Below are positions 46,478 through 54,891 of a stretch of DNA of 64,000 bases, piece by piece. The DNA comes from JAHQVI01 sp963749875 (GTDB taxonomy: Bacteria > Pseudomonadota > Alphaproteobacteria > Rhizobiales > Rhodomicrobiaceae). The translations under genes were made by a program, and so were the position numbers. The stretch lies in assembly GCA_963749875.1 (NCBI GenBank), contig CAVVOX010000003.1:310001-374000 (forward strand), read 5' to 3'. Position 1 is the first letter of the stretch; every line of letters begins with the position of its first letter. Below the pieces are notes generated by a model that worked only from the letters and a program-made list of their open reading frames with translations, ran no database searches and was not told where the DNA came from.

Positions 46478-47809
46478 TCAGCCCGCTTTCGCAATCGCCG
46501 CATCGACCGCTTCGCCCAGACGCTCGACAATCGTGCCGATCAGCGCTTCGTCCACAATGAAGGGTGGCGCAAGGAGCACGTGGTCACCCCGCACGCCGTC
46601 GATCGTGCCGCTCATGGGATAAACCATCAGGCCGCGCGCCATCGCCTCGGCCTTGATGCTGGCGTGAAGCTTCCGTGCCGGATCGAACGGCTCCTTCGTC
46701 GTCCGGTCGGCGACGAACTCCAGCGCCTGGAAGAAGCCGCGCCCGCGAATGTCGCCGACATGGGTATGATCGCCGAAACGCTCATGCAGTCTTTCGGTCA
46801 GAACCGGGCCGAGCCGTCTGACATTCTCCAGCAGCTTGTCACGCCGGATGACGCGCTGGACTTCGAGGGCGGCCGCGCAGGCGATCGGATGACCGATATA
46901 GGTGTGGCCGTGCTGGAAGAGCTTGGAGCCCTGAAGAAAGGCGTCCATCACCTTTCCGGAAACCAGCATGGCGCCGATCGCCACGAACCCGCCGCCGAGG
47001 CCTTTCGCGACTGCCATGATATCCGGAGCGATGCCTTCCTGCTCGCAGGCATGGAGCGTGCCGGTGCGGCCCATGCCGGACATGACCTCGTCGAGAATGA
47101 GCAGGATGCCGTGCCGGTCGCAGATTTCGCGGATGCGTTTGAAATAGCCGGGAACCGGGGTAAGCGCGCCGGCCGTTGCGCCGACGACGGTTTCCGCCAC
47201 GAAGGCGATCACATTCTCCGCGCCGATCTCGGTGATTTTCTCTTCAAGCTCGTTCGCCAGACGCTCGCCATAGACCTCCGGCGTCTCGCCCGGAGCGCGC
47301 CCGCGATATTCGTAGCAGGGCGACACGTGATGGACATCCATCAGCAGCGGGGCGAACTGCCTGCGGCGCCATTCATTGCCGCCGACCGCCAGCGCGCCAA
47401 GCGTATTGCCGTGATAGCTCTGCTTGCGGGCGATGAAGAAGCGTTTCTCCGGCTTGCCGATCTCGACGAAATATTGCCGCGCCATTTTCAGGGCCGATTC
47501 CATCGCTTCGGAGCCGCCGCTGACGAAATAGACATGGCTGATGCCGGCAGGGGCGTGCTCGACCAGATCGTCGGCCAGCGCTTCCGACGCCTCGGTCGTA
47601 AAGAACGCGGTATGCGCATAAGCGACCTTGTCCATCTGCGCCTTCATTGCCGCCAGCACGTCGGGGTGGTTGTGCCCGAGGCAGGAGACGGCCGCGCCGC
47701 CGCAAGCGTCGATATAGCGCTTGCCGTCCTTGTCGGTGATGGAGACGCCTTCCGCCGCAACGGCGACGGGCGGAATGCTGGACAGCTGGCGATGAATAAC
47801 GCGGGTCAT
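46478..47809 (-). CDS. Class III PLP aminotransferase
   Basis: 443 aa from the ATG at 47809 (MTRVIHRQLSSIPPVAVAAE); the frame extends to 47902 without family-like sequence. PLP signatures: YIDACGGAAVSCLGHNHPDV, YFVSGGSEAMESALKMARQY, the Asp motif LLILDEVMSGMGRTGTLHAC and the Schiff-base Lys in DIMAVAKGLGGGF. Omega-amino-acid:pyruvate or similar transamination is likely; the exact amine is not readable. Divergent from the BKACE gene (119 bases), suggesting a joint pathway. Confidence 0.92.
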   Translation of the reverse strand: MTRVIHRQLSSIPPVAVAAEGVSITDKDGKRYIDACGGAAVSCLGHNHPDVLAAMKAQMDKVAYAHTAFFTTEASEALADDLVEHAPAGISHVYFVSGGSEAMESALKMARQYFVEIGKPEKRFFIARKQSYHGNTLGALAVGGNEWRRRQFAPLLMDVHHVSPCYEYRGRAPGETPEVYGERLANELEEKITEIGAENVIAFVAETVVGATAGALTPVPGYFKRIREICDRHGILLILDEVMSGMGRTGTLHACEQEGIAPDIMAVAKGLGGGFVAIGAMLVSGKVMDAFLQGSKLFQHGHTYIGHPIACAAALEVQRVIRRDKLLENVRRLGPVLTERLHERFGDHTHVGDIRGRGFFQALEFVADRTTKEPFDPARKLHASIKAEAMARGLMVYPMSGTIDGVRGDHVLLAPPFIVDEALIGTIVERLGEAVDAAIAKAG

Positions 47810-47928
47810 GGATAAGCCTTTGTTCACCAAAGCTTCGTCATCATGTGCAAGCGGTGGCGCAAGCACTTCGATTGGAGTTGCAATTTGCGGTGTGTCGCGC
47901 AAACATTCGGTCTGAAGGTGCTGAAATT

Positions 47929-48771
47929 ATGAATGATGAAACCAAGGCTGACAATCGGCACCGGGTCATATTGGCGATTGCCCCCAATGGCAGCCGCCGC
48001 GGCAAGTCCGACCATCCCGCGCTTCCTCTGACGAAAGAGGAGATTCTGCGCGAGGCCCCCGATTGGCGCGATGCCGGGGCGAGCCTCTTGCATCTCCATA
48101 TCAGGGACAAGGATGGCGGGCACAGCCTCGACGCCGAGACCTATAAGGACATCTTCGCCGCGCTGCGCAAGGTGATCGGGCAGGACATGGTCCTGCAGAT
48201 GACCACGGAATCGGGCGGCATTTTCGGGCGCGAGGCCCAGATGGCCGCCGTGCGCGCCGTCCGCCCCGACGCGGTCTCGCTCGCCTTGCGCGAGATGGCG
48301 CCGAGCGACGCGGAGAAAGGCGAATTTGCCGATTTTCTCAGTTGGATGCACGGGCAAGGCATCGCGCCGCAGATCATTCTCTATGATCATGAGGATGTCG
48401 CAAGGCTGGTCGCCTTCGCCAGAGAGGGCACGATCGACGGCGACGAGACGTCGGTGCTCTATGTGCTCGGGCGCTATACGACGGGCCAGAGGAGCAATCC
48501 TGTCGATCTGCTCAGTTTCCTGGGAACGGAGCTGCGTCCCTTCCGCGACTGGATGGTTTGCGCCTTCGGGCCGAATGAGAGCCGCTGCGCCGCGCTGGCT
48601 GCGCTTCTGGGCGGTCATGTGCGGGTCGGATTTGAGAATAATTATTATCTGCCCAGCGGCGAGATCGCCCAAAGCAACGCGCAATTGATCGACGCGACGG
48701 CCGAGATGCTGAAAGGCCTTCACCTTTCCTTAGCCTCGGTGAGCGACGTCCGGGCCTTATGGCGCATTTGA
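47929..48771 (+). CDS. BKACE family beta-keto acid cleavage enzyme (DUF849)
   Basis: 280 aa TIM-barrel protein that condenses a beta-keto acid with acetyl-CoA, releasing acetoacetate and a new CoA ester (3-keto-5-aminohexanoate cleavage enzyme family). Zn-binding His pair in GASLLHLHIRDKDGGHSLD; family features VILAIAPNGSRRGKSDHPAL and QMTTESGGIFGREAQMAAVR; late segment VRVGFENNYYLPSG. The ATG at 47929 is preferred; an in-frame start at 47845 would overlap the aminotransferase start region. The substrate cannot be told. Partnered by divergence with the aminotransferase, which could make the keto acid. Confidence 0.88.
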   Translation: MNDETKADNRHRVILAIAPNGSRRGKSDHPALPLTKEEILREAPDWRDAGASLLHLHIRDKDGGHSLDAETYKDIFAALRKVIGQDMVLQMTTESGGIFGREAQMAAVRAVRPDAVSLALREMAPSDAEKGEFADFLSWMHGQGIAPQIILYDHEDVARLVAFAREGTIDGDETSVLYVLGRYTTGQRSNPVDLLSFLGTELRPFRDWMVCAFGPNESRCAALAALLGGHVRVGFENNYYLPSGEIAQSNAQLIDATAEMLKGLHLSLASVSDVRALWRI

Positions 48772-48954
48772 TTGCCCGGGAATCGTAATTATCTTCAGCC
48801 CATGAAAAACCAAAAGGCGGACTTGCGCCTGGCGTAGCTGTCGGTTAAGCCGTTTGCGGAACGGCTCGGCCCCTGTGGCGCGCGGCCCGTTGCCTTGTGC
48901 ATGCATGCAAGGGAAAGCGGACCGGCGGTGCTTCGCCTAAAAATGCGGTGATCA
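48772..48954 (+). promoter_or_regulatory. Leader region of the nuo operon
   Basis: 183 bases between the BKACE gene and nuoA, which must contain the nuo promoter. No clear hexamers or regulator box found by eye. Confidence 0.4.
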
Positions 48955-49320
48955 ATGAACGCGCTTCTTTCTGATTATCTGCCTTTGGTCATCTTCTTCG
49001 GCGTTGCGTCCTTTATCGGCCTGGCGGTTCTGATTGCGCCGTTCCTGCTGGCGCCGAGCAACCCGGATTCAGAGAAGCTGTCGGCCTATGAATGCGGCTT
49101 CCCGGCGTTCGACGATGCGCGGATGAAATTCGACGTCCGCTTCTATCTCGTCTCGATCCTCTTCATCATCTTCGATCTCGAAGTCGCATTTCTCTTCCCC
49201 TGGGCGGTGTCCTTCAAGGAGGCCGGCCTTTACGGCTTCTGGTCGATGATGGTGTTTCTCGCCGTGCTGACCATCGGCTTCATCTATGAATGGCGCAAAG
49301 GAGCACTGGAATGGGATTGA
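48955..49320 (+). CDS. nuoA: NADH-quinone oxidoreductase subunit A
   Basis: Complex I membrane subunit (ND3). 121 aa with three TM helices (LVIFFGVASFIGLAVLIAPF; FYLVSILFIIFDLEVAFLFP; FWSMMVFLAVLTIGFIYEW). The conserved loop SAYECGFPAFDDARMKFDVR with Cys is intact. First gene of the nuo operon; it overlaps nuoB by ten bases. Confidence 0.97.
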   Translation: MNALLSDYLPLVIFFGVASFIGLAVLIAPFLLAPSNPDSEKLSAYECGFPAFDDARMKFDVRFYLVSILFIIFDLEVAFLFPWAVSFKEAGLYGFWSMMVFLAVLTIGFIYEWRKGALEWD

Positions 49321-49886
49321 TCTCAGATCCGCAAGACGGTGCCGTTCTGCGCGATGCCTCCGGCCGCCCGGTTTCGGGCGGGGGAGAAAAGAACGATCCG
49401 TTTTTCACCGACGTGTCGAACGAGCTGGCCGATCGCGGTTTTCTCGTCACCTCGGCCGATGACCTCATCCAATGGGCGCGCACCGGCTCGCTGATGTGGA
49501 TGACCTTCGGCCTTGCCTGTTGCGCGGTCGAGATGATGCAGGCCTCCATGCCGCGCTATGATCTTGAGCGCTTCGGCTTTGCCCCACGCGCCTCACCCCG
49601 ACAGTCCGACGTGATGATTGTGGCGGGCACGCTCTGCAACAAGATGGCGCCGGCGATCCGCAAGGTCTACGACCAGATGCCCGATCCGCGCTATGTGATC
49701 TCCATGGGCTCCTGCGCGAATGGCGGCGGCTATTACCACTATTCCTATTCGGTGGTGCGGGGCTGCGACCGCGTCCTGCCGGTGGACATCTATGTGCCCG
49801 GATGCCCGCCAAGCGCGGAGGCGCTGGTCTATGGCGTGATGCTGCTGCAGAAGAAGATCCGGCGCACGGGGACGATTGAGCGGTAA
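49311..49886 (+). CDS. nuoB: NADH-quinone oxidoreductase subunit B
   Basis: 191 aa peripheral subunit (PSST) holding cluster N2, the last electron donor before quinone. Ligands visible: tandem Cys in FGLACCAVEMMQ, Cys in MGSCANGGGYYHYSYSVVRG, and VPGCPPSAEALVYG. The Q-site region RASPRQSDVMIVAGT is intact. The ATG at 49311, preceded by AAAGGAG, overlaps nuoA; an upstream ATG at 49290 is inside nuoA and lacks family sequence. Confidence 0.97.
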   Translation: MGLISDPQDGAVLRDASGRPVSGGGEKNDPFFTDVSNELADRGFLVTSADDLIQWARTGSLMWMTFGLACCAVEMMQASMPRYDLERFGFAPRASPRQSDVMIVAGTLCNKMAPAIRKVYDQMPDPRYVISMGSCANGGGYYHYSYSVVRGCDRVLPVDIYVPGCPPSAEALVYGVMLLQKKIRRTGTIER

Positions 49887-50495
49887 ATGAGCGAAGACAA
49901 ACTCAAAGAACTCGGCGCCGCATTGGCTCAGGCGCATCCGCAGGCAATCAAGGGCTGGCATGTGGCGTTCGGTGAGCTGACGCTCGAGGTCGAACGGGAG
50001 CAGATCGCGCATATGCTGCGTTATCTTCGCGACGATCCGCGCTCTCTGTTCACCTGCCTGATCGACATTTGCGGCGTCGATTATCCCGGCCGGGAGAAAC
50101 GTTTCGACGTCGTCTATCACCTGCTGAGCCCTCAGCTCAATCACCGCATCCGCCTCAAATTGCAGACCGACGATCAGACGCCGGTGCCGAGCGTCGTTGG
50201 CGTTTTCCTCGCCGCCAACTGGTTTGAGCGCGAGGCGTTCGACCTTTACGGCATTCTGTTCTCAGGCCATCCCGATCTCCGCCGCCTGCTGACCGATTAC
50301 GGCTTTCAGGGCCATCCGCTGCGCAAGGACTTTCCGCTGACCGGCTATGTCGAGGTGCGCTATAGCGAGGAGCAGAAGCGCGTGGTCTACGAGCCGGTCA
50401 AGCTGCCGCAGGAATTCCGCAATTTCGATTTCCTCAGCCCCTGGGAAGGCGCCGATTACCACCTCCCCGGCGATGAGAAAGCGTCTAAATCCTGA
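49887..50495 (+). CDS. nuoC: NADH-quinone oxidoreductase subunit C
   Basis: 202 aa 30-kDa subunit. Signature EREAFDLYGILFSGHPDLRR and the following LTDYGFQGHPLRKDFPLTGY are typical. It starts at ATG 49887 directly after the nuoB stop. Separate from nuoD (not a CD fusion), as usual in alphaproteobacteria. Followed by two guest genes before nuoD. Confidence 0.97.
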   Translation: MSEDKLKELGAALAQAHPQAIKGWHVAFGELTLEVEREQIAHMLRYLRDDPRSLFTCLIDICGVDYPGREKRFDVVYHLLSPQLNHRIRLKLQTDDQTPVPSVVGVFLAANWFEREAFDLYGILFSGHPDLRRLLTDYGFQGHPLRKDFPLTGYVEVRYSEEQKRVVYEPVKLPQEFRNFDFLSPWEGADYHLPGDEKASKS

Positions 50496-50518
50496 ACTCT
50501 TTTGAGGAGAATCCCCGC

Positions 50519-50803
50519 ATGGCGGACCAAACCACATTTACGCTGGCCGAGGTGCTGAATGCGCAGCAGGCGCTTCGGGACACTGCGGGCGCCAAGGAGG
50601 AAGCCATGGATCTGACCGATCTCGTCGGCATTGCCGCCGAGGAGGTCGATCTTCTGCAGGAGCAGGGCAAGTCCTGGGACGAGATTGCGGCCGTCATCCA
50701 ATCGACGACCGGCAAGACCGTGACCGGCAGCGACGTGGAGAAGGCCTATGCCAGCCTCGAAGAGAGTGATGAGTGGGATGACGACTACGAAGATGATCGA
50801 TGA
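50519..50803 (+). CDS. Small acidic protein of unknown function in the nuo operon
   Basis: 94 aa, helical, no TM. Sequence features: ALRDTAGAKEEAMDLTDLVG, a WDEIAAVIQSTTGKTVTGSD helix-turn-helix-like stretch and a strongly acidic tail (EESDEWDDDYEDDR). Its stop overlaps the ATG of the thioesterase gene, so the two are coupled. I do not recognise a family. The acidic tail might mediate interaction with the thioesterase, but this is inference. Confidence 0.75.
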   Translation: MADQTTFTLAEVLNAQQALRDTAGAKEEAMDLTDLVGIAAEEVDLLQEQGKSWDEIAAVIQSTTGKTVTGSDVEKAYASLEESDEWDDDYEDDR

Positions 50804-51225
50804 AGGCCACGCTGCAGCCCGGCATTAAGGCAAGCTTTTCCTATACGGTCCCGGCCGAAAAGACGGTTCCCTATGTGTATTTGGAATCGGCCGAGATGCA
50901 GGCCATGCCGGCGGTTTTCGCCACCGGCTTCATGATCGCGCTGATGGAATGGACTTGCGTGCAGGCGCTTGCGCCCCACCTGAATGAAGGGGAGGGCAGC
51001 CTCGGCGTGCATGTCGATGTCTCGCATGATGCGGCGACGCCGGCGGGGTTCACGGTGACGGTCAATGTGGAAGCGACCGAGGTCGAGGGGCGGCGCGTCT
51101 GGTTTTATGTGCGCGCCCATGACGGCGTCGACCAGATCGGCGAGGGCTATCACCAGCGGGCGATTGTGAGCTGGGACAAGTTCAATGAGAGCGTTGCGAA
51201 GAAGCAGGCGAAGGCGGCGGCCTGA
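50800..51225 (+). CDS. FlK-like hotdog thioesterase
   Basis: 141 aa hotdog-fold acyl-CoA thioesterase. The catalytic triad of fluoroacetyl-CoA thioesterase FlK (Thr42, Glu50, His76) is present at the same numbers: FATGFMIALMEWTC with Thr42 and Glu50, and HVDVSHDAA with His76. The FlK substrate gate residue Phe36 is Met36 here, so it is probably not fluoroacetate-specific and instead hydrolyses some short acyl-CoA. It lies inside the nuo operon between nuoC and nuoD, coupled to the acidic protein. Confidence 0.85.
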   Translation: MKATLQPGIKASFSYTVPAEKTVPYVYLESAEMQAMPAVFATGFMIALMEWTCVQALAPHLNEGEGSLGVHVDVSHDAATPAGFTVTVNVEATEVEGRRVWFYVRAHDGVDQIGEGYHQRAIVSWDKFNESVAKKQAKAAA

Positions 51226-51269
51226 TGGAATCGGATTTTGCGACCAGTAGATCTCGATTGGAACCGTAA

Positions 51270-52529
51270 ATGGCTGACAGCGACACGATAGAGGAAGCCG
51301 GAAAGACGTCGGGCGAGCGCGTGCGTCCCGAACCCGGCTCGGGCAATGTCGATCTGCGCAATTTCACCATCAATTTCGGCCCGCAGCATCCGGCCGCGCA
51401 TGGCGTCTTGCGCCTCGTGCTGGAGCTGGACGGCGAGGTGGTCGAGCGCGTCGATCCGCATATCGGCTTACTCCATCGCGGCACCGAGAAGCTGATCGAA
51501 TATAAGACCTATCTCCAGGCGATCCCCTATTTCGACCGGCTCGACTATGTCGCGCCGATGAACCAGGAGCACGCCTTCTGCCTGGCGATCGAAAGGCTGG
51601 TCGGCGTCGAGGTGCCCCGCCGCGGCCAGCTCATCCGCGTGCTTTATTGCGAGATCGGCCGGATTCTCAGCCATCTGCTGAATGTGACGACCCAGGCCCT
51701 GGATGTCGGCGCGCTGACGCCGCCGCTTTGGGGCTTCGAGGAGCGCGAGAAGCTGATGGTGTTCTATGAGCGCGCATCCGGCTCGCGGCTGCACGCCAAC
51801 TATTTCCGCCCCGGCGGCGTTCATCAGGATCTGCCGCAGGCGCTCGTCGACGATATCGACGCCTGGTGTGTTAGCTTTCTCCCCGTGCTCGACGATATTG
51901 ACAGCTTGCTGACCCCGAACCGCATCTTCAAGCAGCGCAATGTCGATATCGGCGTGGTGGCGCTGAAGGATTGCCTCGCCTGGGGCTTTTCCGGCGTGAT
52001 GCTGCGCGGATCGGGCGCGGCCTGGGATTTGCGCAAATCGCAGCCCTATGAGTGCTATGCGGAGCTCGATTTCGACATTCCGGTCGGCAAGAACGGCGAT
52101 TGCTACGACCGCTATCTGATCCGCATGGAGGAGATGCGCCAGTCGGTGCACATCATGAAGCAGTGCATCGAGAAGCTGAACGCGCCCGACGGCAAGGGCC
52201 CGGTGCTCGCGCCCAACCATAAGGTGACGCCGCCCCGGCGCGGTGAGATGAAGCGCTCCATGGAGGCGCTCATTCACCACTTCAAGCTTTACACCGAGGG
52301 CTTTCACGTGCCGGAGGGCGAAGTCTACGCGCCCGTCGAGGCGCCGAAGGGGGAGTTCGGCGTCTATCTCGTCGCGGACGGCACCAACAAGCCTTATCGC
52401 TGCAAGATCCGGGCACCCGGCTTCCCGCATCTCCAGGCCATGGACTTCGTCAATAAGGGCCACATGCTGGCCGACGTCTCCGCGATCCTGGGCTCGCTCG
52501 ATATCGTGTTCGGGGAGATTGATCGTTAG
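51270..52529 (+). CDS. nuoD: NADH-quinone oxidoreductase subunit D
   Basis: 419 aa 49-kDa subunit that forms the quinone pocket with NuoB. Signature MLRGSGAAWDLRKSQPYECY and HRGTEKLIEYKTYLQAIPYF present; N-terminal FTINFGPQHPAAHGVLRLVL carries the quinone-contacting His of HPAAHG. C-terminus GSLDIVFGEIDR is the family end. It is followed after 11 bases by the DUF559 cassette. Confidence 0.97.
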   Translation: MADSDTIEEAGKTSGERVRPEPGSGNVDLRNFTINFGPQHPAAHGVLRLVLELDGEVVERVDPHIGLLHRGTEKLIEYKTYLQAIPYFDRLDYVAPMNQEHAFCLAIERLVGVEVPRRGQLIRVLYCEIGRILSHLLNVTTQALDVGALTPPLWGFEEREKLMVFYERASGSRLHANYFRPGGVHQDLPQALVDDIDAWCVSFLPVLDDIDSLLTPNRIFKQRNVDIGVVALKDCLAWGFSGVMLRGSGAAWDLRKSQPYECYAELDFDIPVGKNGDCYDRYLIRMEEMRQSVHIMKQCIEKLNAPDGKGPVLAPNHKVTPPRRGEMKRSMEALIHHFKLYTEGFHVPEGEVYAPVEAPKGEFGVYLVADGTNKPYRCKIRAPGFPHLQAMDFVNKGHMLADVSAILGSLDIVFGEIDR

Positions 52530-52540
52530 GTGGTGTAAAG

Positions 52541-52575
52541 CCCTCTCCCTGGGGGAGAGGGTTAGGTGAGGGGAT
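52541..52575 (+). repeat. Left palindromic repeat of the DUF559 cassette
   Basis: CCCTCTCCCTGGGGGAGAGG with GTTAGGTGAGGGGAT. The first part is a tight hairpin; the second supplies the DUF559 ribosome-binding site (AGGTGAG five bases before GTG). Inverted partner at 52932-52970. Confidence 0.8.
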
Positions 52576-52932
52576 GTGAACCCGCGAGGGATACAAGCCG
52601 CCAGAGAATTGCGCCGTAATGAGACGGATGCTGAAAGGGCGCTTTGGCGAATATTGAGGGGAAGGCAGCTCCACGGCGCGAAGTTCAGACGGCAGGTTCC
52701 GATTGGTAGCTATGTCGCCGATTTTCTTTGCCGGGATGCGAAGCTGGTTATTGAAATTGACGGTGGCCGGCATGCAGATTGCGTAGGAGATGCCGCCCGT
52801 ACGAAAGAGTTAGAGAATTCTGGTTTCGTCATTTTACGATTTTGGAATAATGACGTCCTGACGAATGAAGATGGAGTGTTGGAGAAGATAAACGAGATGT
52901 TGGAGATTGCCCGGCAAGCCTCGAAATCTTGA
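52576..52932 (+). CDS. DUF559 (Vsr-like endonuclease fold) protein
   Basis: 118 aa. N-terminal RELRRNETDAERALWRILRG, then the nuclease core KFRRQVPIGSYVADFLCRDA followed by KLVIEIDGGRHAD: Asp, Glu and Asp in DFLC and EIDGGRH match the PD-(D/E)xK-like active site of Vsr/DUF559. Then the conserved RTKELENSGFVILRFWNNDV. It starts at GTG 52576 (an ATG two bases earlier is out of frame). The gene is bracketed by inverted palindromic repeats that overlap its ribosome-binding site and its stop codon. Probably a nuclease or a domesticated mobility gene; function unproven. Confidence 0.85.
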   Translation: MNPRGIQAARELRRNETDAERALWRILRGRQLHGAKFRRQVPIGSYVADFLCRDAKLVIEIDGGRHADCVGDAARTKELENSGFVILRFWNNDVLTNEDGVLEKINEMLEIARQASKS

Positions 52933-52970
52933 TCCCCTCACTCACCCCTCTCCCAATGGGAGGAGGGCTA
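52932..52970 (-). repeat. Right palindromic repeat of the DUF559 cassette
   Basis: ATCCCCTCACTCACCCCTCT then CCCAATGGGAGGAGGGCTAG. Its reverse complement aligns with the left repeat over about 37 bases with few changes. The first base is the last base of the DUF559 stop codon. Confidence 0.8.
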
Positions 52971-52993
52971 GAATGAAAATGGAAAGCTAAATC

Positions 52994-53593
52994 ATGTCGG
53001 TTCGCCGCCTCGATCCAGCACAACCAGCGAGCTTTGAGTTCACGCCCGAAAATCTTGCCTGGGCGAAAGAGCAGATCGCCAAATATCCGAAAGGGCGCCA
53101 ATGGGCGGCGGTCATCCCTCTGCTCTGGCGCGCGCAGGAGCAGCAGGAGGGCTGGCTTCCGGAGCCCGCGATCCGCGATGTGTCGGACATGCTGGACATG
53201 CCCTATATCCGCACCTACGAGATCGCGACCTTCTACACGATGTTCAACCTGTCGCCGATCGGCAAATATCATGTGCAGCTTTGCGGCACGACGCCCTGCA
53301 TGCTGCGCGGCGCCGAAGAGATCCGGCAGATCTGCCTGGAGAAGATCGGACCGGAAGGCAAGGTTTCGCCGGACGGTCTGTTTTCCTGGATCGAGGTCGA
53401 ATGCTTGGGGGCCTGCGTGAACGCGCCGATGGTCCAGATCAACAAGGATTATTTCGAGGATCTGACGCCCGATATCTTCACCAATATCCTGGAGAAGCTG
53501 AGAACCGGTGTCGCGGTGAAGCCGGGACCGCAGATCAACCGCCAATTCTCCGCGCCCGCCAGTGGGCCGCGCACGCTTCTGACGACGGAATAG
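52994..53593 (+). CDS. nuoE: NADH-quinone oxidoreductase subunit E
   Basis: 199 aa thioredoxin-like [2Fe-2S] subunit (24 kDa) holding cluster N1a. Ligands: Cys pair in QLCGTTPCMLRG and CLGACVNAPMVQINKDYFED. N-terminal EFTPENLAWAKEQIAKYPKG typical. Its 5' region follows the DUF559 cassette by 24 bases, with AAAATGGAAAG upstream as a weak ribosome-binding site. Lacks the long C-terminal extension found in some Rhizobiales. Confidence 0.96.
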   Translation: MSVRRLDPAQPASFEFTPENLAWAKEQIAKYPKGRQWAAVIPLLWRAQEQQEGWLPEPAIRDVSDMLDMPYIRTYEIATFYTMFNLSPIGKYHVQLCGTTPCMLRGAEEIRQICLEKIGPEGKVSPDGLFSWIEVECLGACVNAPMVQINKDYFEDLTPDIFTNILEKLRTGVAVKPGPQINRQFSAPASGPRTLLTTE

Positions 53594-53599
53594 CAGCCC

Positions 53600-54889
53600 A
53601 TGCTTTCGGACAAGGACCGCATCTTTAAAAATCTCTACGGCCAGCTCGACTGGCGTCTGCCCGCAGCGCAGAAGCGCGGCGTCTGGGACGGCACCAAGGG
53701 CTTTCTCGAAAAGGGGCCGGACTGGATCATCGAGGAGGTGAAAGCCTCCGGGCTACGCGGACGCGGCGGCGCCGGCTTCCCGACCGGGCTCAAATGGTCC
53801 TTCATGCCGAAAAACGATCCGCGCCCGTCCTATCTCGTCGTCAATGCCGATGAATCGGAGCCCGGCACCTGCAAGGACCGTGACATCATGCGCCACGATC
53901 CGCATCTGCTGATCGAAGGCTGCCTTCTGGCCGGTTTCGCCATGCGCGCCCATGCCTGCTACATCTATTTGCGCGGCGAATATATCCGCGAGCGCGAGCG
54001 GCTGCAGGCGGCGGTGGACGAGGCCTACGCCGCCAAGCTGATCGGCAAGAACAACGTGCATGGCTGGGATTTCGACATATACCTCCATCATGGCGCGGGC
54101 GCTTATATTTGCGGCGAGGAAACCGCGCTGCTGGAGAGTCTCGAAGGCAAGAAGGGCCAGCCGCGCCTGAAGCCGCCTTTCCCGGCCAATGCGGGGCTGT
54201 GGGGCGCGCCGACGACCGTTAACAATGTCGAATCGATCGCCGTAGTGCCGGACATTTTGCGGCGCGGCTCGGCCTGGTTCGCCGCGCTCGGCCGGCCCAA
54301 CAACACCGGCACCAAGCTGTTCTGCATCTCCGGCCATGTGAACGAGCCCTGCAATGTCGAAGAGGAAATGGGCATCCCCTTGCGCGAGCTGATCGAAAAA
54401 CATGCGGGCGGCGTTCGCGGCGGCTGGGACAACCTGCTTGCGGTTATTCCCGGCGGCTCCTCGGTCCCTTGCGTCCCGGCGACGATGTGCCAGGAGCTGC
54501 TGATGGATTTCGATAGCTTGCGCGACGTGCAGTCCGGCCTCGGCACGGCGGCGGTCATCGTCATGGACAAGTCGACCGACATCATCAAGGCGATCTCGCG
54601 CATCGCCTATTTCTACAAGCACGAGAGCTGCGGCCAATGCACGCCCTGCCGCGAGGGTACGGGCTGGATGTGGCGCGTTCTCGAACGGATGGTGAAAGGC
54701 GAGGCGACGCCCAAAGAGATCGATATGCTGTACGATGTCTCCAAGCAGATCGAGGGGCATACGATCTGCGCGCTTGGCGATGCGGCGGCCTGGCCGGTGC
54801 AGGGCCTGATCCGCCATTTCCGCCATGTCATCGAGGAGCGCATGGAGCAGCGCGCCAAGGAGGAGGGCCAGGTTCTGGCGGCGGAATAG
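53600..54889 (+). CDS. nuoF: NADH-quinone oxidoreductase subunit F
   Basis: 429 aa NADH-binding subunit (51 kDa) with FMN and cluster N3. GRGGAGFPTGLKWSFMPK binds NADH; CGEETALLESLEGKKGQPRL and PPFPANAGLWGAPTTVNNVE bind FMN; the [4Fe-4S] ligands are in SCGQCTPCREGTGW and the later Cys in HTICALGDAAAWP. Starts seven bases after nuoE. Confidence 0.97.
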   Translation: MLSDKDRIFKNLYGQLDWRLPAAQKRGVWDGTKGFLEKGPDWIIEEVKASGLRGRGGAGFPTGLKWSFMPKNDPRPSYLVVNADESEPGTCKDRDIMRHDPHLLIEGCLLAGFAMRAHACYIYLRGEYIRERERLQAAVDEAYAAKLIGKNNVHGWDFDIYLHHGAGAYICGEETALLESLEGKKGQPRLKPPFPANAGLWGAPTTVNNVESIAVVPDILRRGSAWFAALGRPNNTGTKLFCISGHVNEPCNVEEEMGIPLRELIEKHAGGVRGGWDNLLAVIPGGSSVPCVPATMCQELLMDFDSLRDVQSGLGTAAVIVMDKSTDIIKAISRIAYFYKHESCGQCTPCREGTGWMWRVLERMVKGEATPKEIDMLYDVSKQIEGHTICALGDAAAWPVQGLIRHFRHVIEERMEQRAKEEGQVLAAE

Positions 54890-54891
54890 TC

